Shown here piece by piece: positions 10,417 through 20,748 of a DNA stretch of 64,000 nt. Each line of letters starts with the position of its first letter. Position 1 is the first letter of the stretch. The position numbers and the translations under genes were made by a program. The notes under the pieces are model-generated. The model was given only the letters and a program-made list of their open reading frames with translations. It was not told the DNA's origin and did no database searches. This stretch comes from Peptostreptococcaceae bacterium (GTDB lineage: Bacteria > Bacillota > Clostridia > Peptostreptococcales > Acidaminobacteraceae). The stretch covers positions 1 to 64,000 of the forward strand of contig JAMOQG010000143.1 in the NCBI GenBank assembly GCA_027064135.1, read 5' to 3'.

Positions 10417-12062
10417 ACAGCACCTTCAGCTGCAGAAGATACAATTTTTCTATACTTACTTAAATAACCTTTAAGTTTTGTTTCTTTTATTACTAATTTA
10501 GATCTTCTTTCATCTAAAACTTTATCATCAACTAATAAATTAATTGCTCCTTTTTCAATATCGATTTCAATTAAATCACCATTTTCAACTAGCGCAATCA
10601 TACCTTCATCATAAGCTTCAGGCGAAATATGACCAACAGCAGCACCTTTAGTTCCACCAGAAAATCTACCATCAGTAATAAGTGCAACTGAATCATCTAG
10701 CCCCATACCTGCTAAAGTAGATGTTGGAGTTAGCATTTCTCTCATTCCCGGTCCACCTTTAGGTCCTTCGTATCTAATTACAATTACATCACCTTTATTA
10801 ATTTTATTATTAAGTATTGCTTCAACACTTTCTTCTTCACTATTAAATACTTTTGCAGGCCCTTTTGTATAATACATATTCTCATTAACAGCTGATTTTT
10901 TAACAACAGATCCATCCGGTGCAATATTCCCTTTAAGTATTTTAAGTCCTCCCGTTTCAGAATATGGTTCTTCAACAGTTTTTATAACATTTCTATTTTT
11001 TATTCTTTTATTTTTTATTCTATTTCCAATCGTATCCCCATCAACAGTCATACAATCAAGATTAATTAAATCTTTTTTACTTAATTCATTCATCACTGCG
11101 CTTAAACCGCCAGCATGATATAAATCTTGCATATGATAAGGACCTGCAGGTGAAAGTTTACATAAATTCGGTGTTTTTTCACTAAATTCATTAAAAATAT
11201 CAAGATCAATATGAACTCCAGCTTCATTTGCAATTGCCATTAAATGAAGTACAGTGTTTGTAGAACAACCTAATGCCATATCTACAACAAGCGAATTTTG
11301 AAAAGCTTCTTTTGTCATAATATCACTTGGTTTAATATCAGCTCTTAATAAATCCATAACTTTCATTCCAGCTTTTTTAGCTAAAAGTTTTCTTTCAGAA
11401 TAAACAGCAGGCATTGTTCCATTATCTTCTAAACCCATACCAATAACTTCCGTCATTGAATTCATTGAATTTGCAGTAAACATTCCGGCACATGATCCAC
11501 AAGTAGGACACGCAGTATCTTCAAGATATTTTAATTCTAATTCTGTCATTGTATTATTTTGCAATTTTCCAATTCCTTCAAAAACAGTTGTTAAATCAGT
11601 ATTTTCATATCCAGCAAGCATTGGTCCTCCACTCACTATTACTGTTGGCACATTAATTCTTGCAGCAGCCATTAATGCTCCAGGTACAGTTTTATCACAA
11701 TTTGGAACAATTACAAGACCATCAAGTGCATGTGCTTTTGTCATAATTTCAATTGAATCTGCAATTATCTCTCTACTAACAAGAGAATATTTCATTCCTT
11801 CATGGTTCATTGCTATCCCATCACATACTGCAATTGCAGGAAATTCAAGAGGTGTTCCTCCGTTCATTAGCACACCTCTTTTAACAGCTTCATTTACATC
11901 TCTTAAATGCACATGCCCTGGTACTATTTCATTAAAGAAATTTACAACACCAATTAACGGTCTATCTATTTCAAAATCAGTTAATCCAGAAGCTTTAAGA
12001 AGCGATCTGTGAGGGGATTTATCAAATCCCTTTTTCATAACATTACTTTTCATCTTTACCAT
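10407..12062 (-). CDS. ilvD: Dihydroxy-acid dehydratase
   Basis: [46 protein letters not shown]. Confidence 0.96.
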   Translation of the reverse strand: MVKMKSNVMKKGFDKSPHRSLLKASGLTDFEIDRPLIGVVNFFNEIVPGHVHLRDVNEAVKRGVLMNGGTPLEFPAIAVCDGIAMNHEGMKYSLVSREIIADSIEIMTKAHALDGLVIVPNCDKTVPGALMAAARINVPTVIVSGGPMLAGYENTDLTTVFEGIGKLQNNTMTELELKYLEDTACPTCGSCAGMFTANSMNSMTEVIGMGLEDNGTMPAVYSERKLLAKKAGMKVMDLLRADIKPSDIMTKEAFQNSLVVDMALGCSTNTVLHLMAIANEAGVHIDLDIFNEFSEKTPNLCKLSPAGPYHMQDLYHAGGLSAVMNELSKKDLINLDCMTVDGDTIGNRIKNKRIKNRNVIKTVEEPYSETGGLKILKGNIAPDGSVVKKSAVNENMYYTKGPAKVFNSEEESVEAILNNKINKGDVIVIRYEGPKGGPGMREMLTPTSTLAGMGLDDSVALITDGRFSGGTKGAAVGHISPEAYDEGMIALVENGDLIEIDIEKGAINLLVDDKVLDERRSKLVIKETKLKGYLSKYRKIVSSAAEGAVCI

Positions 12063-13065
12063 CTACTTTTAACCAACTCATCATAGATCTTAATTCTTTA
12101 CCAACTTTTACTATATCATGATCAAGTTCATGTGCTTTTGATGAATTAAATACAGGTCTATTTAATTTATTTTCCATTAACCAATCTCTTGCAAATTCAC
12201 CTGATTGAATTTCACTTAAAACTTTCTTCATTTCTTTTTTAGTATCATCATTAATTATTCTTTTACCTACCATATAATCTCCATATTCAGCAGTATCACT
12301 AATTGAATATCTCATATTCTCAAATCCACCTTCATAAAACAAATCTACAATTAATTTCATTTCATGAAGACATTCAAAATATGCAATTTCTTTTTGATAT
12401 CCAGCTTCAACTAATGTTTCAAATCCTGTTTTTATAAGTTGAGTAACTCCACCACAAAGAACAGCTTGCTCACCAAATAAATCAGTTTCAGTTTCTTCTT
12501 TAAAAGTTGTCTCTAACACTCCTGCACGTGTTGCACCAATACCTTTAGCATAAGCTAAAGCTAAATCTTTACAATTTCCAGTAGCATCATTTTCTACTGC
12601 TATTAATGCTGGAACACCTTTTTTATCTTCATAAACTCTTCTAACTAAATGTCCTGGTCCTTTTGGTGCAACCATAAATACATTAACATCTTTTGAAGGT
12701 CTTATTTGATCAAACCGAATATTGAAACCATGTGCGAATGCTAAAGCGTTTCCTGCTTCTAAATTTGGTTCAATATCGTTTTTATATATGTCAGCCTGTA
12801 ATTCATCAGGCACAAGCATCATCACTACATCACCTAATTTAGCAGCTTCAGCAGTTGTATAAACTTTAAGACCATAATCTTCAGCCATTTTTCTTGACTT
12901 ACTTCCTTCTCTAAGTCCAACTACTACATCCACTCCACTATCTTTTAAATTCATTGAATGAGCATGTCCTTGTGATCCAAAACCAATTACAGCTACTGTC
13001 TTTCCTTTAAATAAATCCAAATTTGCATCATTATCATAGTACATTTTCATATAAATCTCCTCCAT
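12043..13065 (-). CDS. ilvC: Ketol-acid reductoisomerase
   Basis: [31 protein letters not shown]. Confidence 0.96.
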   Translation of the reverse strand: MEEIYMKMYYDNDANLDLFKGKTVAVIGFGSQGHAHSMNLKDSGVDVVVGLREGSKSRKMAEDYGLKVYTTAEAAKLGDVVMMLVPDELQADIYKNDIEPNLEAGNALAFAHGFNIRFDQIRPSKDVNVFMVAPKGPGHLVRRVYEDKKGVPALIAVENDATGNCKDLALAYAKGIGATRAGVLETTFKEETETDLFGEQAVLCGGVTQLIKTGFETLVEAGYQKEIAYFECLHEMKLIVDLFYEGGFENMRYSISDTAEYGDYMVGKRIINDDTKKEMKKVLSEIQSGEFARDWLMENKLNRPVFNSSKAHELDHDIVKVGKELRSMMSWLKVDGKDEK

Positions 13066-13068
13066 TAA

Positions 13069-13302
13069 TTAATCAATAATTTCTACTTTTTGTAGACAAT
13101 ATAATTTCTCCAACATTTTTTTAACTGCTTTTGCAGCATTATAGTCTTTATCTTTAAGAGTAATGAAAATATCTGAATAATCATTTTCAATATCCTTTGA
13201 ATAAACATCTAAAACATCAACCTGTTTCCTTCTTAAAGTTCCTAAAGTTCTAATTAATGTATCCATCCCGTAATCGCCTTTAACATAAACTTGTGTATTC
13301 AT
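13069..13302 (-). CDS. ACT-domain acetolactate synthase small subunit-like, 77 aa
   Basis: ACT-like protein as first gene of the ilv operon; much shorter than IlvN/IlvH. Confidence 0.7.
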   Translation of the reverse strand: MNTQVYVKGDYGMDTLIRTLGTLRRKQVDVLDVYSKDIENDYSDIFITLKDKDYNAAKAVKKMLEKLYCLQKVEIID

Positions 13303-13371
13303 AATCCCTCCTTATAAACAAAACTTAAAATAATTTCCCTTAATGTTAAATTCAACTATAATGTGATATAA

Positions 13372-13657
13372 AAAAAAGACTTTTTCATCACCATAAAACA
13401 TTTAATGTCTTATAGAGATGAAAAAATCTTTTTTCACGATACCACTCTATTTATAGGTAAAATACACCTATCTCCTCGATTCGAATCTAACAATTCTAGC
13501 ACTTTTAACGGATGCACCCGACTAAGTCTACTAATTTCGACTTAACTATTCAGAGGTGATTTGCTAATATGGTTTTATTGTCAATTCACACCAACCATTG
13601 ACTCTCTTCAAATAATTGACCAATTCGCTGTCCTCTTCAAAATATTTTTTTATATTA
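13372..13657 (-). promoter_or_regulatory. T-box leader, isoleucine (AUC) specifier, upstream of ilv operon
   Basis: T-box AGAGTGGTATCGTGAA (13433-13449); terminator GATTTTTTCATC..GATGAAAAAGTCTTTTTTTT; Stem I AGAGG/CCTCT pairing brackets the specifier ATC (minus strand, 13558-13560). Confidence 0.9.
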
Positions 13658-13663
13658 AAACTT

Positions 13664-13692
13664 ATTATAGAGCTTTAAAATACAAATGTCAA
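13664..13692 (-). promoter_or_regulatory. Sigma-A promoter of the T-box/ilv transcript
   Basis: TTGACA - 17 bp - TATAAT. Confidence 0.85.
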
Positions 13693-13777
13693 ACCTTTTT
13701 TTGAATTTTCTGAAAATTAATAAATTCAATTCTATCTCAAATTATTGTATAAACAATTCGAATAAATTTCCACTTAA

Positions 13778-14866
13778 TCAGTGAAAATTTATTAATTCAT
13801 TAATTTTCTTTATACTAACTAAATATTTTCCCTTCAAATCATTAATTTTCGATTCAAAATGTTTTATTTCACCATTTGAACAATTAAGTCTATTCTGCAT
13901 TTCTTTTTTTAAAACATCAGCATTGAAATCCTTAATATCAAATAATGCATTCATTTCAAGTTCATGTAAAAAATAATCAATTTTCGGATCATATGATATT
14001 CCAATAATTGGTGTTTTAACTACAGCTGCAAAAATAAGGGAATGAAGTCTAACCCCTATCAATAAATTCATTGCATTTATTAAACTCAGCATTTTATCCA
14101 CTGAATATTTCTCGCACAAAAACAGTATATGTTCATCTTTATAAATCTCTCGCATTATTTCTATTATTTTCATATCTTGTTGCATATGAAATGGTAAAAA
14201 AACAATATTTACTTCTTGTTTCACAACATCCACAAACCTTTTTAACTCATTAATTTTTTCTTTACTTTGAAAATCAACACTTCTAATTGAAATGCCAACA
14301 CATGGTAATTCATTATTAAAATAATTAGCAATTAAATTTTTACCAAAATCTAAATCATCGCATACTAAATCAATAACAGGATCGGCAGTAACTACAATTT
14401 CCTTTTTTACGTTTAATTTTATTAAATCACTTTTAGAATGATTTTCTCTAACCGAAATATAATCAACACGGCTAAGAATATTTTTCGTTAAAAATCTATT
14501 AACAACATTATTTACTGGTCCAAAGCCATGGCTTAATAACATTATTTTCTTATTAAAAACTACACCAAGAAAAATAATAGCCAAATAATAGTAAAGACTT
14601 CTTGGGCTTGTAACATCCTGCAATAAACTTCCACCTCCGCTAATTACAAGGTCTGTATTATAAACAGTTTTTAAAGTGCTTATATATCTATTTCTATTAA
14701 CCACTTTAACATTATATTCACTTTTCGTTTGTTCAGCATTTGCAGTCAATACTGTTATTTCAACATTTTCATACATATTTCTTATATCAGAAACTAAAGA
14801 TTTTAAAATGGCTTCATCACCTTGATTTTCAAATCCATAATAGCCTGAAATCAATATTTTTTTCAT
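13778..14866 (-). CDS. csaB: Polysaccharide pyruvyl transferase CsaB
   Basis: ISGYYGFENQGDEAILKSL, GVRLHSLIFA. Confidence 0.9.
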   Translation of the reverse strand: MKKILISGYYGFENQGDEAILKSLVSDIRNMYENVEITVLTANAEQTKSEYNVKVVNRNRYISTLKTVYNTDLVISGGGSLLQDVTSPRSLYYYLAIIFLGVVFNKKIMLLSHGFGPVNNVVNRFLTKNILSRVDYISVRENHSKSDLIKLNVKKEIVVTADPVIDLVCDDLDFGKNLIANYFNNELPCVGISIRSVDFQSKEKINELKRFVDVVKQEVNIVFLPFHMQQDMKIIEIMREIYKDEHILFLCEKYSVDKMLSLINAMNLLIGVRLHSLIFAAVVKTPIIGISYDPKIDYFLHELEMNALFDIKDFNADVLKKEMQNRLNCSNGEIKHFESKINDLKGKYLVSIKKINELINFH

Positions 14867-16995
14867 ATCTGTACCCGCTTAACTAATTTAATAATTATAT
14901 TCATTAATACTATACCTATTGCACCAATAATAATACCAAATAAAACTGAATAACCTACTCTATATAAAGAAAGATATACAGGTGTTCTTAAATGACAAAA
15001 CGTATTAATTATTGATGTATATCCAATTGCTCCAATAAATGCAAAAGGGAATACAAATTTTTTATAACCTTGATAAGCAAAATTTAATGCCATCATCAAT
15101 GATGGAAAAGCTATTAAAAATTCTTTTGTTCTAGGCCTTGCAATTATATTATATTCAAGAAAATTCCTAAATATCATTTCATAATCACTTGGTTTTAATG
15201 ATGTTTCATGTCCAGCTCTTGAAATATAAACATAACCTATTCCCATTAATACAGAAAGGTACATAATATGTTTAGCTTTGATATTTATGTCGAAAAATTT
15301 AAGTAAATCTTTATAATATAATTTATCTTCAGATAATTCTTCAATTTTATTATTATATCCAAACTTAATAATATATATGATTCCGAATAAAATAAGCGGC
15401 AAAATTTCACTAAGTAAAACACCACGAAATATTTCTATCTCCAATAAATATTTTGAATGTGATAATAATATATTGACATATAACCCACCGAAAACTGAAA
15501 TCATCAAAGTAGAAAATAATATAATTGAACTCATAATAATTATTTTAAAACTTCCTTGCACTTTATACTTATAAGCATTATTAATATTTTCAATAAAATA
15601 ATATATTGCAGTAGTAGAAAAAACAATTGCACCAGCAAATGAAAACAATATTAAACTAAGATTCGGAATAATATAAGAAAAACTTAAAATCCCAAGTGTT
15701 AAAAAAATCGCCAAATAATACATATATTTTGAATTTATTTTAAACAACATTAGTAAAAGCCATAAACCTACTGCAAGTGCACCAAAAACAGTTAACGTCA
15801 GTAATATCCTATTTGGATTGTTAAATTTCATCGGTACTGCTTTTCCAAGTGTAATATTATGCTTTAGTAATCTTTCACTTAAACTTTCAAAAGTATCTTG
15901 GTAGTATCTTACATCTGTAACATAAACTTTTTCATCACTTTTAAAAGGTCTAAAATAAACAAGTCTTATATTTCTCTCAGTAATCGCACGATATAAAGTG
16001 TTTTCTATTTCTTCAGCACCATTATAATTATAAAATTTAAATCTATTTTGAATATAATTCATAACAGAAAAAAGTCTTACTGTTTCATAATCAAAATCTT
16101 CAACTAAAGGTAGTAACCCAGATTGTTCAATATTACTTCTTTGTACTGATGATTCAATAAGTGCAGGCATAATATTTTTACTTTTCATGAATTTAGAAAG
16201 TTCATCTGTAAAATTAGGATAACCTACAACTTCACTTGAAAATATAAAATAATTTGGTATTAAATTATTATCTTCGATATACTTTAAAAAATAATCTAAT
16301 TTTTCTTTTGCATATCTCGAATAATTCCCTGGTCTTAAATTGACATCTAATCCTGCATTTTTAACAATTTCAATTTTATTTTCATCAAAACCGAGACCAA
16401 TATCAAAAAGTTTTGAAGAATTTATTTCTTCCACTCTTTTAACATTCTCTCCTTCAAAATCTGTTAATACATTATCTTCACGATAATAACTATCTTCTAT
16501 AGTACCATCTAAAACTATAATCGAAAGTTTTTCTCCAATAAATCCATTATAAAACTCATCAGGATAAATTTGACTTAATCTCTTCATTACAAATTCAAAT
16601 AAACTTTTTTCATATATTTCAATAATAACATCATCTTTATCAACCGAATTACTTTTCAAATACTCAATTGCATTTTCTGGATATAATAATAACCAACTTA
16701 AATTTTCACCAAGTTCTGGAAATACTTTTGCATCAACAAATGAATTGTTTTCAATTAGAGAATTAAGAGTGATTTCATTAATACTAACAGTATTTATACT
16801 CATTTTTTTAAATTCTTTAAGCCAATACTCCATATCTTGATCTGATTGTTTTACCATTTCGTCAATATCATCATAGGATAAAATAATTTCTGCAATATTA
16901 CTAGAGCGTTCTGCATTTACTTTATCATACATCAAAATACTACCACTTATTAAACTTATTATTACCATTAAAATTAATATATATTTAAATTTCAA
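14863..16995 (-). CDS. DUF5693 family multi-TM protein
   Basis: Large extracytoplasmic domain + multiple C-terminal TMs, next to csaB. Confidence 0.75.
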   Translation of the reverse strand: MKFKYILILMVIISLISGSILMYDKVNAERSSNIAEIILSYDDIDEMVKQSDQDMEYWLKEFKKMSINTVSINEITLNSLIENNSFVDAKVFPELGENLSWLLLYPENAIEYLKSNSVDKDDVIIEIYEKSLFEFVMKRLSQIYPDEFYNGFIGEKLSIIVLDGTIEDSYYREDNVLTDFEGENVKRVEEINSSKLFDIGLGFDENKIEIVKNAGLDVNLRPGNYSRYAKEKLDYFLKYIEDNNLIPNYFIFSSEVVGYPNFTDELSKFMKSKNIMPALIESSVQRSNIEQSGLLPLVEDFDYETVRLFSVMNYIQNRFKFYNYNGAEEIENTLYRAITERNIRLVYFRPFKSDEKVYVTDVRYYQDTFESLSERLLKHNITLGKAVPMKFNNPNRILLTLTVFGALAVGLWLLLMLFKINSKYMYYLAIFLTLGILSFSYIIPNLSLILFSFAGAIVFSTTAIYYFIENINNAYKYKVQGSFKIIIMSSIILFSTLMISVFGGLYVNILLSHSKYLLEIEIFRGVLLSEILPLILFGIIYIIKFGYNNKIEELSEDKLYYKDLLKFFDINIKAKHIMYLSVLMGIGYVYISRAGHETSLKPSDYEMIFRNFLEYNIIARPRTKEFLIAFPSLMMALNFAYQGYKKFVFPFAFIGAIGYTSIINTFCHLRTPVYLSLYRVGYSVLFGIIIGAIGIVLMNIIIKLVKRVQI

Positions 16996-17015
16996 AAAAT
17001 CAACTCCCAGTATTT

Positions 17016-17870
17016 CTAACTTTTAAATCCTTCACCTAACACTTCGTGTGTTGTTGAAATCATTATAAATGCATTTTCATCTATTTCTCTAACAATATCT
17101 TTAGCTTTTGCAACTTGTGCTCTATTAACAACACATAAAAGAACTTCTTTCTCTTTTTTGGTATACATTCCTGTTCCTTTTAAAGCAGTAACACCTCTAC
17201 CTAATTTTTTAATTAACTCTTTACTTATTTCTTCTGATTCGCAACTAACTATATAGAACATTTTGGAATAATCTAAACCTTCAACAATAAAATCAGCAAC
17301 TTTTACAATAATATAAAGTGAAATTATTGAATAAAGTGAAGTTTCCACACTTTTATTAACTACACCTGCAAAAACAACAATTATTAAATCTACTATCATC
17401 ATCAATTTTGGAATACTTAAAAAAGCAAAATAATTATTTAAAATTGCACCAATTAAATCAGTCCCACCAGTTGTTCCTCCAGCTCTAAAAACCAAACCAA
17501 TGCCAACTCCCGATAGTATTCCTCCAAATACAGAAGCAAGCAGAATATCATTTGTTCCAACAACTCCATTAAAATAAGTTTCTATAATCATCAAAAATAT
17601 TGACAAACTAACAGTTCCATATGCTGTTTTAATACTTGCATTTCCACCTAAAACAATAGTTCCTATAATGAATATGGGTATATTTATTACAAGCATCATA
17701 ATAGATATTCTAAAACCGAACAATTTATTTAAAACTACAGTAATGCCAGTTACCCCACCCGGAGCAATAGTATTAGGACTCAAAAACAAGAATATGCCTA
17801 CAGCAAGTAAAACAGTACCAGCCGTAATCAAGGCATATTCAGTAAATTTCTTTATTTTTTTATTTTTCAT
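17016..17870 (-). CDS. YitT family membrane protein (DUF161/DUF2179)
   Basis: PNTIAPGGVTGITVVLN, GGTTGGTDLIGAIL. Confidence 0.92.
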   Translation of the reverse strand: MKNKKIKKFTEYALITAGTVLLAVGIFLFLSPNTIAPGGVTGITVVLNKLFGFRISIMMLVINIPIFIIGTIVLGGNASIKTAYGTVSLSIFLMIIETYFNGVVGTNDILLASVFGGILSGVGIGLVFRAGGTTGGTDLIGAILNNYFAFLSIPKLMMIVDLIIVVFAGVVNKSVETSLYSIISLYIIVKVADFIVEGLDYSKMFYIVSCESEEISKELIKKLGRGVTALKGTGMYTKKEKEVLLCVVNRAQVAKAKDIVREIDENAFIMISTTHEVLGEGFKS

Positions 17871-17873
17871 TTA

Positions 17874-18629
17874 TTAACTCTCCATCATTTCTTTATTTGT
17901 AATTACTCTAAACAAAAATCTTGGTATTGCAAATAACCTTATTAATCTTGTAGGCTGTTTTAAAAATCTATAGAACCATTCTAAATTCATTTTAATAAAA
18001 ACTTCAGGCGCTCTTTTCACATCGCCCGCCCAAACATCAAGACATCCTCCAACACCCATCGCAATTGAAGTATCCAAAATTTTTCTGTTTTTTTCTATCC
18101 ATTTTTCCTGTTTTGAAGCACCTAAAGCCACAAAAAGAATATCTGGTTTCTTTTCATTTATTAAATCAAGCACTTTATATCCTTCTTCCTCAGAAAAATA
18201 TCCATCATGTGTACCAACAATATTTAAATTTTTATATGTTTTATTAATATTTTTTTGAGCTCTTTCAGCTACTTTAGGTTTTCCACCTAATAAAAAAACT
18301 TTCAACTTTCTTCTATTTGAATACTCAAGCATATTTTCCATTAAATCAAACCCCGTTACTCTTTCAACAAGTCCCAATTTATAAATATTTGACGCAAAAA
18401 TTAATCCAATACCATCTGGAACAACTAGATTTCCATTAAATAATGCATCATTTAATTCTTTATCTTCTTGTGCCATCATAACCATTTCAGGATTTGGAGT
18501 ATATATTGTCGACGTAGCATCACTTTTTAATAGTTCAACAAAAACATCAAAAGCCTCTTTATTATCAACTTTATTAATTTTTACTCCCAAAATTTTTACA
18601 CTTTTAATACTTTCATTATCTAATTTCAT
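17874..18629 (-). CDS. WecG/TagA/CpsF family glycosyltransferase
   Basis: TPNPEMVMMAQ, VPDGIGLIFA, LFVALGASKQEKWI. Confidence 0.93.
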   Translation of the reverse strand: MKLDNESIKSVKILGVKINKVDNKEAFDVFVELLKSDATSTIYTPNPEMVMMAQEDKELNDALFNGNLVVPDGIGLIFASNIYKLGLVERVTGFDLMENMLEYSNRRKLKVFLLGGKPKVAERAQKNINKTYKNLNIVGTHDGYFSEEEGYKVLDLINEKKPDILFVALGASKQEKWIEKNRKILDTSIAMGVGGCLDVWAGDVKRAPEVFIKMNLEWFYRFLKQPTRLIRLFAIPRFLFRVITNKEMMES

Positions 18630-19068
18630 ATTGCCCCTTAATCATTATCCAAATATCCGTATTTGCTAAAATTCCTCTACCATCATTTCTTGGAATTAAT
18701 ATTAAATTATTCAACTGGACATTTTCACCTGTTTTCAAATCAATTCCTGTAGTTAAATTAGCTAGTCCTCCATTTGCACTTGCAATAGCAGAAGCTTCTC
18801 CAGCTCTTAAAATGAATTCTAAGCTTTCTGAAGTAAATATAACTTTATTACCTGCTTTAATATTTAAAACTTCAAATTTTCCATTTTCCGAACCACTATC
18901 GGATATTTTATAATCAACATATTCTTTAAATTCAACAAATCTTTTTTCAATATATGATAAAGTAACAAGCGGATCATCAATTCCATTTTCAGCAGCCATA
19001 GATAAACTAACTGTAAATTGAATAGTCACAATTAACAATAGTAAAATAATTACAATATTTTTTTTCAT
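18616..19068 (-). CDS. Conserved secreted hypothetical protein
   Basis: Signal peptide and small domain; overlaps the glycosyltransferase ORF. Confidence 0.6.
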   Translation of the reverse strand: MKKNIVIILLLLIVTIQFTVSLSMAAENGIDDPLVTLSYIEKRFVEFKEYVDYKISDSGSENGKFEVLNIKAGNKVIFTSESLEFILRAGEASAIASANGGLANLTTGIDLKTGENVQLNNLILIPRNDGRGILANTDIWIMIKGQYEIR

Positions 19069-19130
19069 TTTACCTCCAATTTTATCAGATTCAAAAAAAT
19101 AAAACAGAAATGTAATTATACAAAACCGTT

Positions 19131-19487
19131 CTATTTTGTATCAGATAATCCTAATGAAATTCCTAAACAATTATCAACAATTTTCATAGTTGGTAAAGAA
19201 ATTTCTCCGATTTTTTCATCTAACCTTGATTTATCAATTGTTCTTATTTGTTCAAGCAATATAACAGAATCTTTAATTAATCCCACTTCATCTTTTTTCA
19301 CTTCAACATGAGTTGGTAATTTAGCTTTTGAAATTTTCGCAGTAATAGCCGCAACAATAACAGTTGGGCTATATCTATTACCTATATCGTTTTGGATAAT
19401 TAGTACCGGTCTAATTCCGCCTTGTTCAGAACCTAAAACAGGATTTAAATCCGCTAAATAAACTTCTCCTCTTTTTACAACATTCAT
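19131..19487 (-). CDS. mazF: MazF/EndoA-type mRNA interferase (PemK/MazF family)
   Basis: [55 protein letters not shown]. Confidence 0.93.
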   Translation of the reverse strand: MNVVKRGEVYLADLNPVLGSEQGGIRPVLIIQNDIGNRYSPTVIVAAITAKISKAKLPTHVEVKKDEVGLIKDSVILLEQIRTIDKSRLDEKIGEISLPTMKIVDNCLGISLGLSDTK

Positions 19488-19557
19488 TATAAATATCCTC
19501 TATTTCATTTAAATTGCTACATGTTGATATTTTATTAACTCAACTTCATCGATTACC

Positions 19558-19586
19558 ATTATACAATAATTAAACTAAATTATCAA
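19558..19586 (-). promoter_or_regulatory. Putative sigma-A promoter of mazF embedded at alr 3' end
   Basis: TTGATA - 17 bp - TATAAT. Confidence 0.6.
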
Positions 19587-20730
19587 TAGCATTGACAATC
19601 TCATTATCTTTAATATAAACTCTTGGAACTCTTCTTGATATCATACATACCATTTCATAGTTAATTGTTCCAATTAAATCTGCAATTTCTTCAACCGGTA
19701 AAGTCGCCTTATTATTTTCTCCAAATAATATAACTTCATCTCCAACTTCAGCTTTGCTATTTTCAAGATCAATCATCATTTGATCCATACATATCTTACC
19801 AACAACTTTTCTTCTATTAACACCAACCAAAACAGATGATTTTGAAGTAAGCATTCTAGTATATCCATCTGCATAACCAACTGGTAAAGTTGCTATCTTC
19901 TTATTTTTATCAGTTTTATAAATCAGTCCATAACTTATTCCTTCATTTTTATCAACATTTTTTATATATGCAATTTTAGTTTTGAAAGTCATAACTGGTT
20001 TCAAGCTAACATTATCTCTTCCAACTTCAGCAGAAGGATATAATCCATAAAGCATAATACCAGCTCTAACCATATCGTAACTGAATTCTGGCAAATCAAT
20101 AATAGCAGCCGAATTTGAAACATGCTTAATAGGAACTGTTATTTTATTATCTTTTAACGCTTTAATTACTTTATTATATCTATTATATTGTAAAACTGTA
20201 AAAGCTTTTTCTGCTTCATCAGCTTTTGCAAAATGAGTATAAATTCCTTCAAAATCTAAATTTTTTAAATCAAATAATTTAATTAATGTATCTGTATCAT
20301 CCCATTTAAATCCAAGTCTTCTCATACCGGTATCAATCTTAATATGAACTTTTAATTTCTTGCCTAGTTTAGAAGCTATTTCATCAAAATAATCAGCTTG
20401 CTCTTTACTATAAATTGTTTGAGTTATATTGTTATCAATAAGTTCATTAGCATATTCATTAGGAGTATAACCTAAAATCAAAATATCAACGTCTTTATAT
20501 TTAGTTCTTATTTCCAAAGCTTCATTTATTCTAGCAACAGCAAGCCTATTTGCACCATTTTCAAGCAGAGTATCTATAACACCCAACGCACCATGCCCAT
20601 AAGCATCAGCTTTTACTACTGCAGTAACTATAACTTTCTTACCGGAAACACGTCTAACTTCTTCGATGTTATTCTTTAAATTGTCTAAATTGATTTCAAC
20701 CCATGTAGGTTTAGTTATAATATTTTCCAT
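19570..20730 (-). CDS. alr: Alanine racemase
   Basis: VVKADAYGHGA, IDTGMRRLGF, CMDQMMIDL. Confidence 0.95.
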   Translation of the reverse strand: MENIITKPTWVEINLDNLKNNIEEVRRVSGKKVIVTAVVKADAYGHGALGVIDTLLENGANRLAVARINEALEIRTKYKDVDILILGYTPNEYANELIDNNITQTIYSKEQADYFDEIASKLGKKLKVHIKIDTGMRRLGFKWDDTDTLIKLFDLKNLDFEGIYTHFAKADEAEKAFTVLQYNRYNKVIKALKDNKITVPIKHVSNSAAIIDLPEFSYDMVRAGIMLYGLYPSAEVGRDNVSLKPVMTFKTKIAYIKNVDKNEGISYGLIYKTDKNKKIATLPVGYADGYTRMLTSKSSVLVGVNRRKVVGKICMDQMMIDLENSKAEVGDEVILFGENNKATLPVEEIADLIGTINYEMVCMISRRVPRVYIKDNEIVNAIDNLV

Positions 20731-20748
20731 ATTTCCCCCTCATATACG

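Noticed and set aside
10104-10975. Minus-strand ORFs 10104-10319 and 10784-10975
   Set aside because: Out-of-frame overlaps fully inside ilvB and ilvD.
13470-13500. GATTCGAATC resembling a tRNA T-loop
   Set aside because: Lies inside the T-box leader and no acceptor/anticodon arms can be built.
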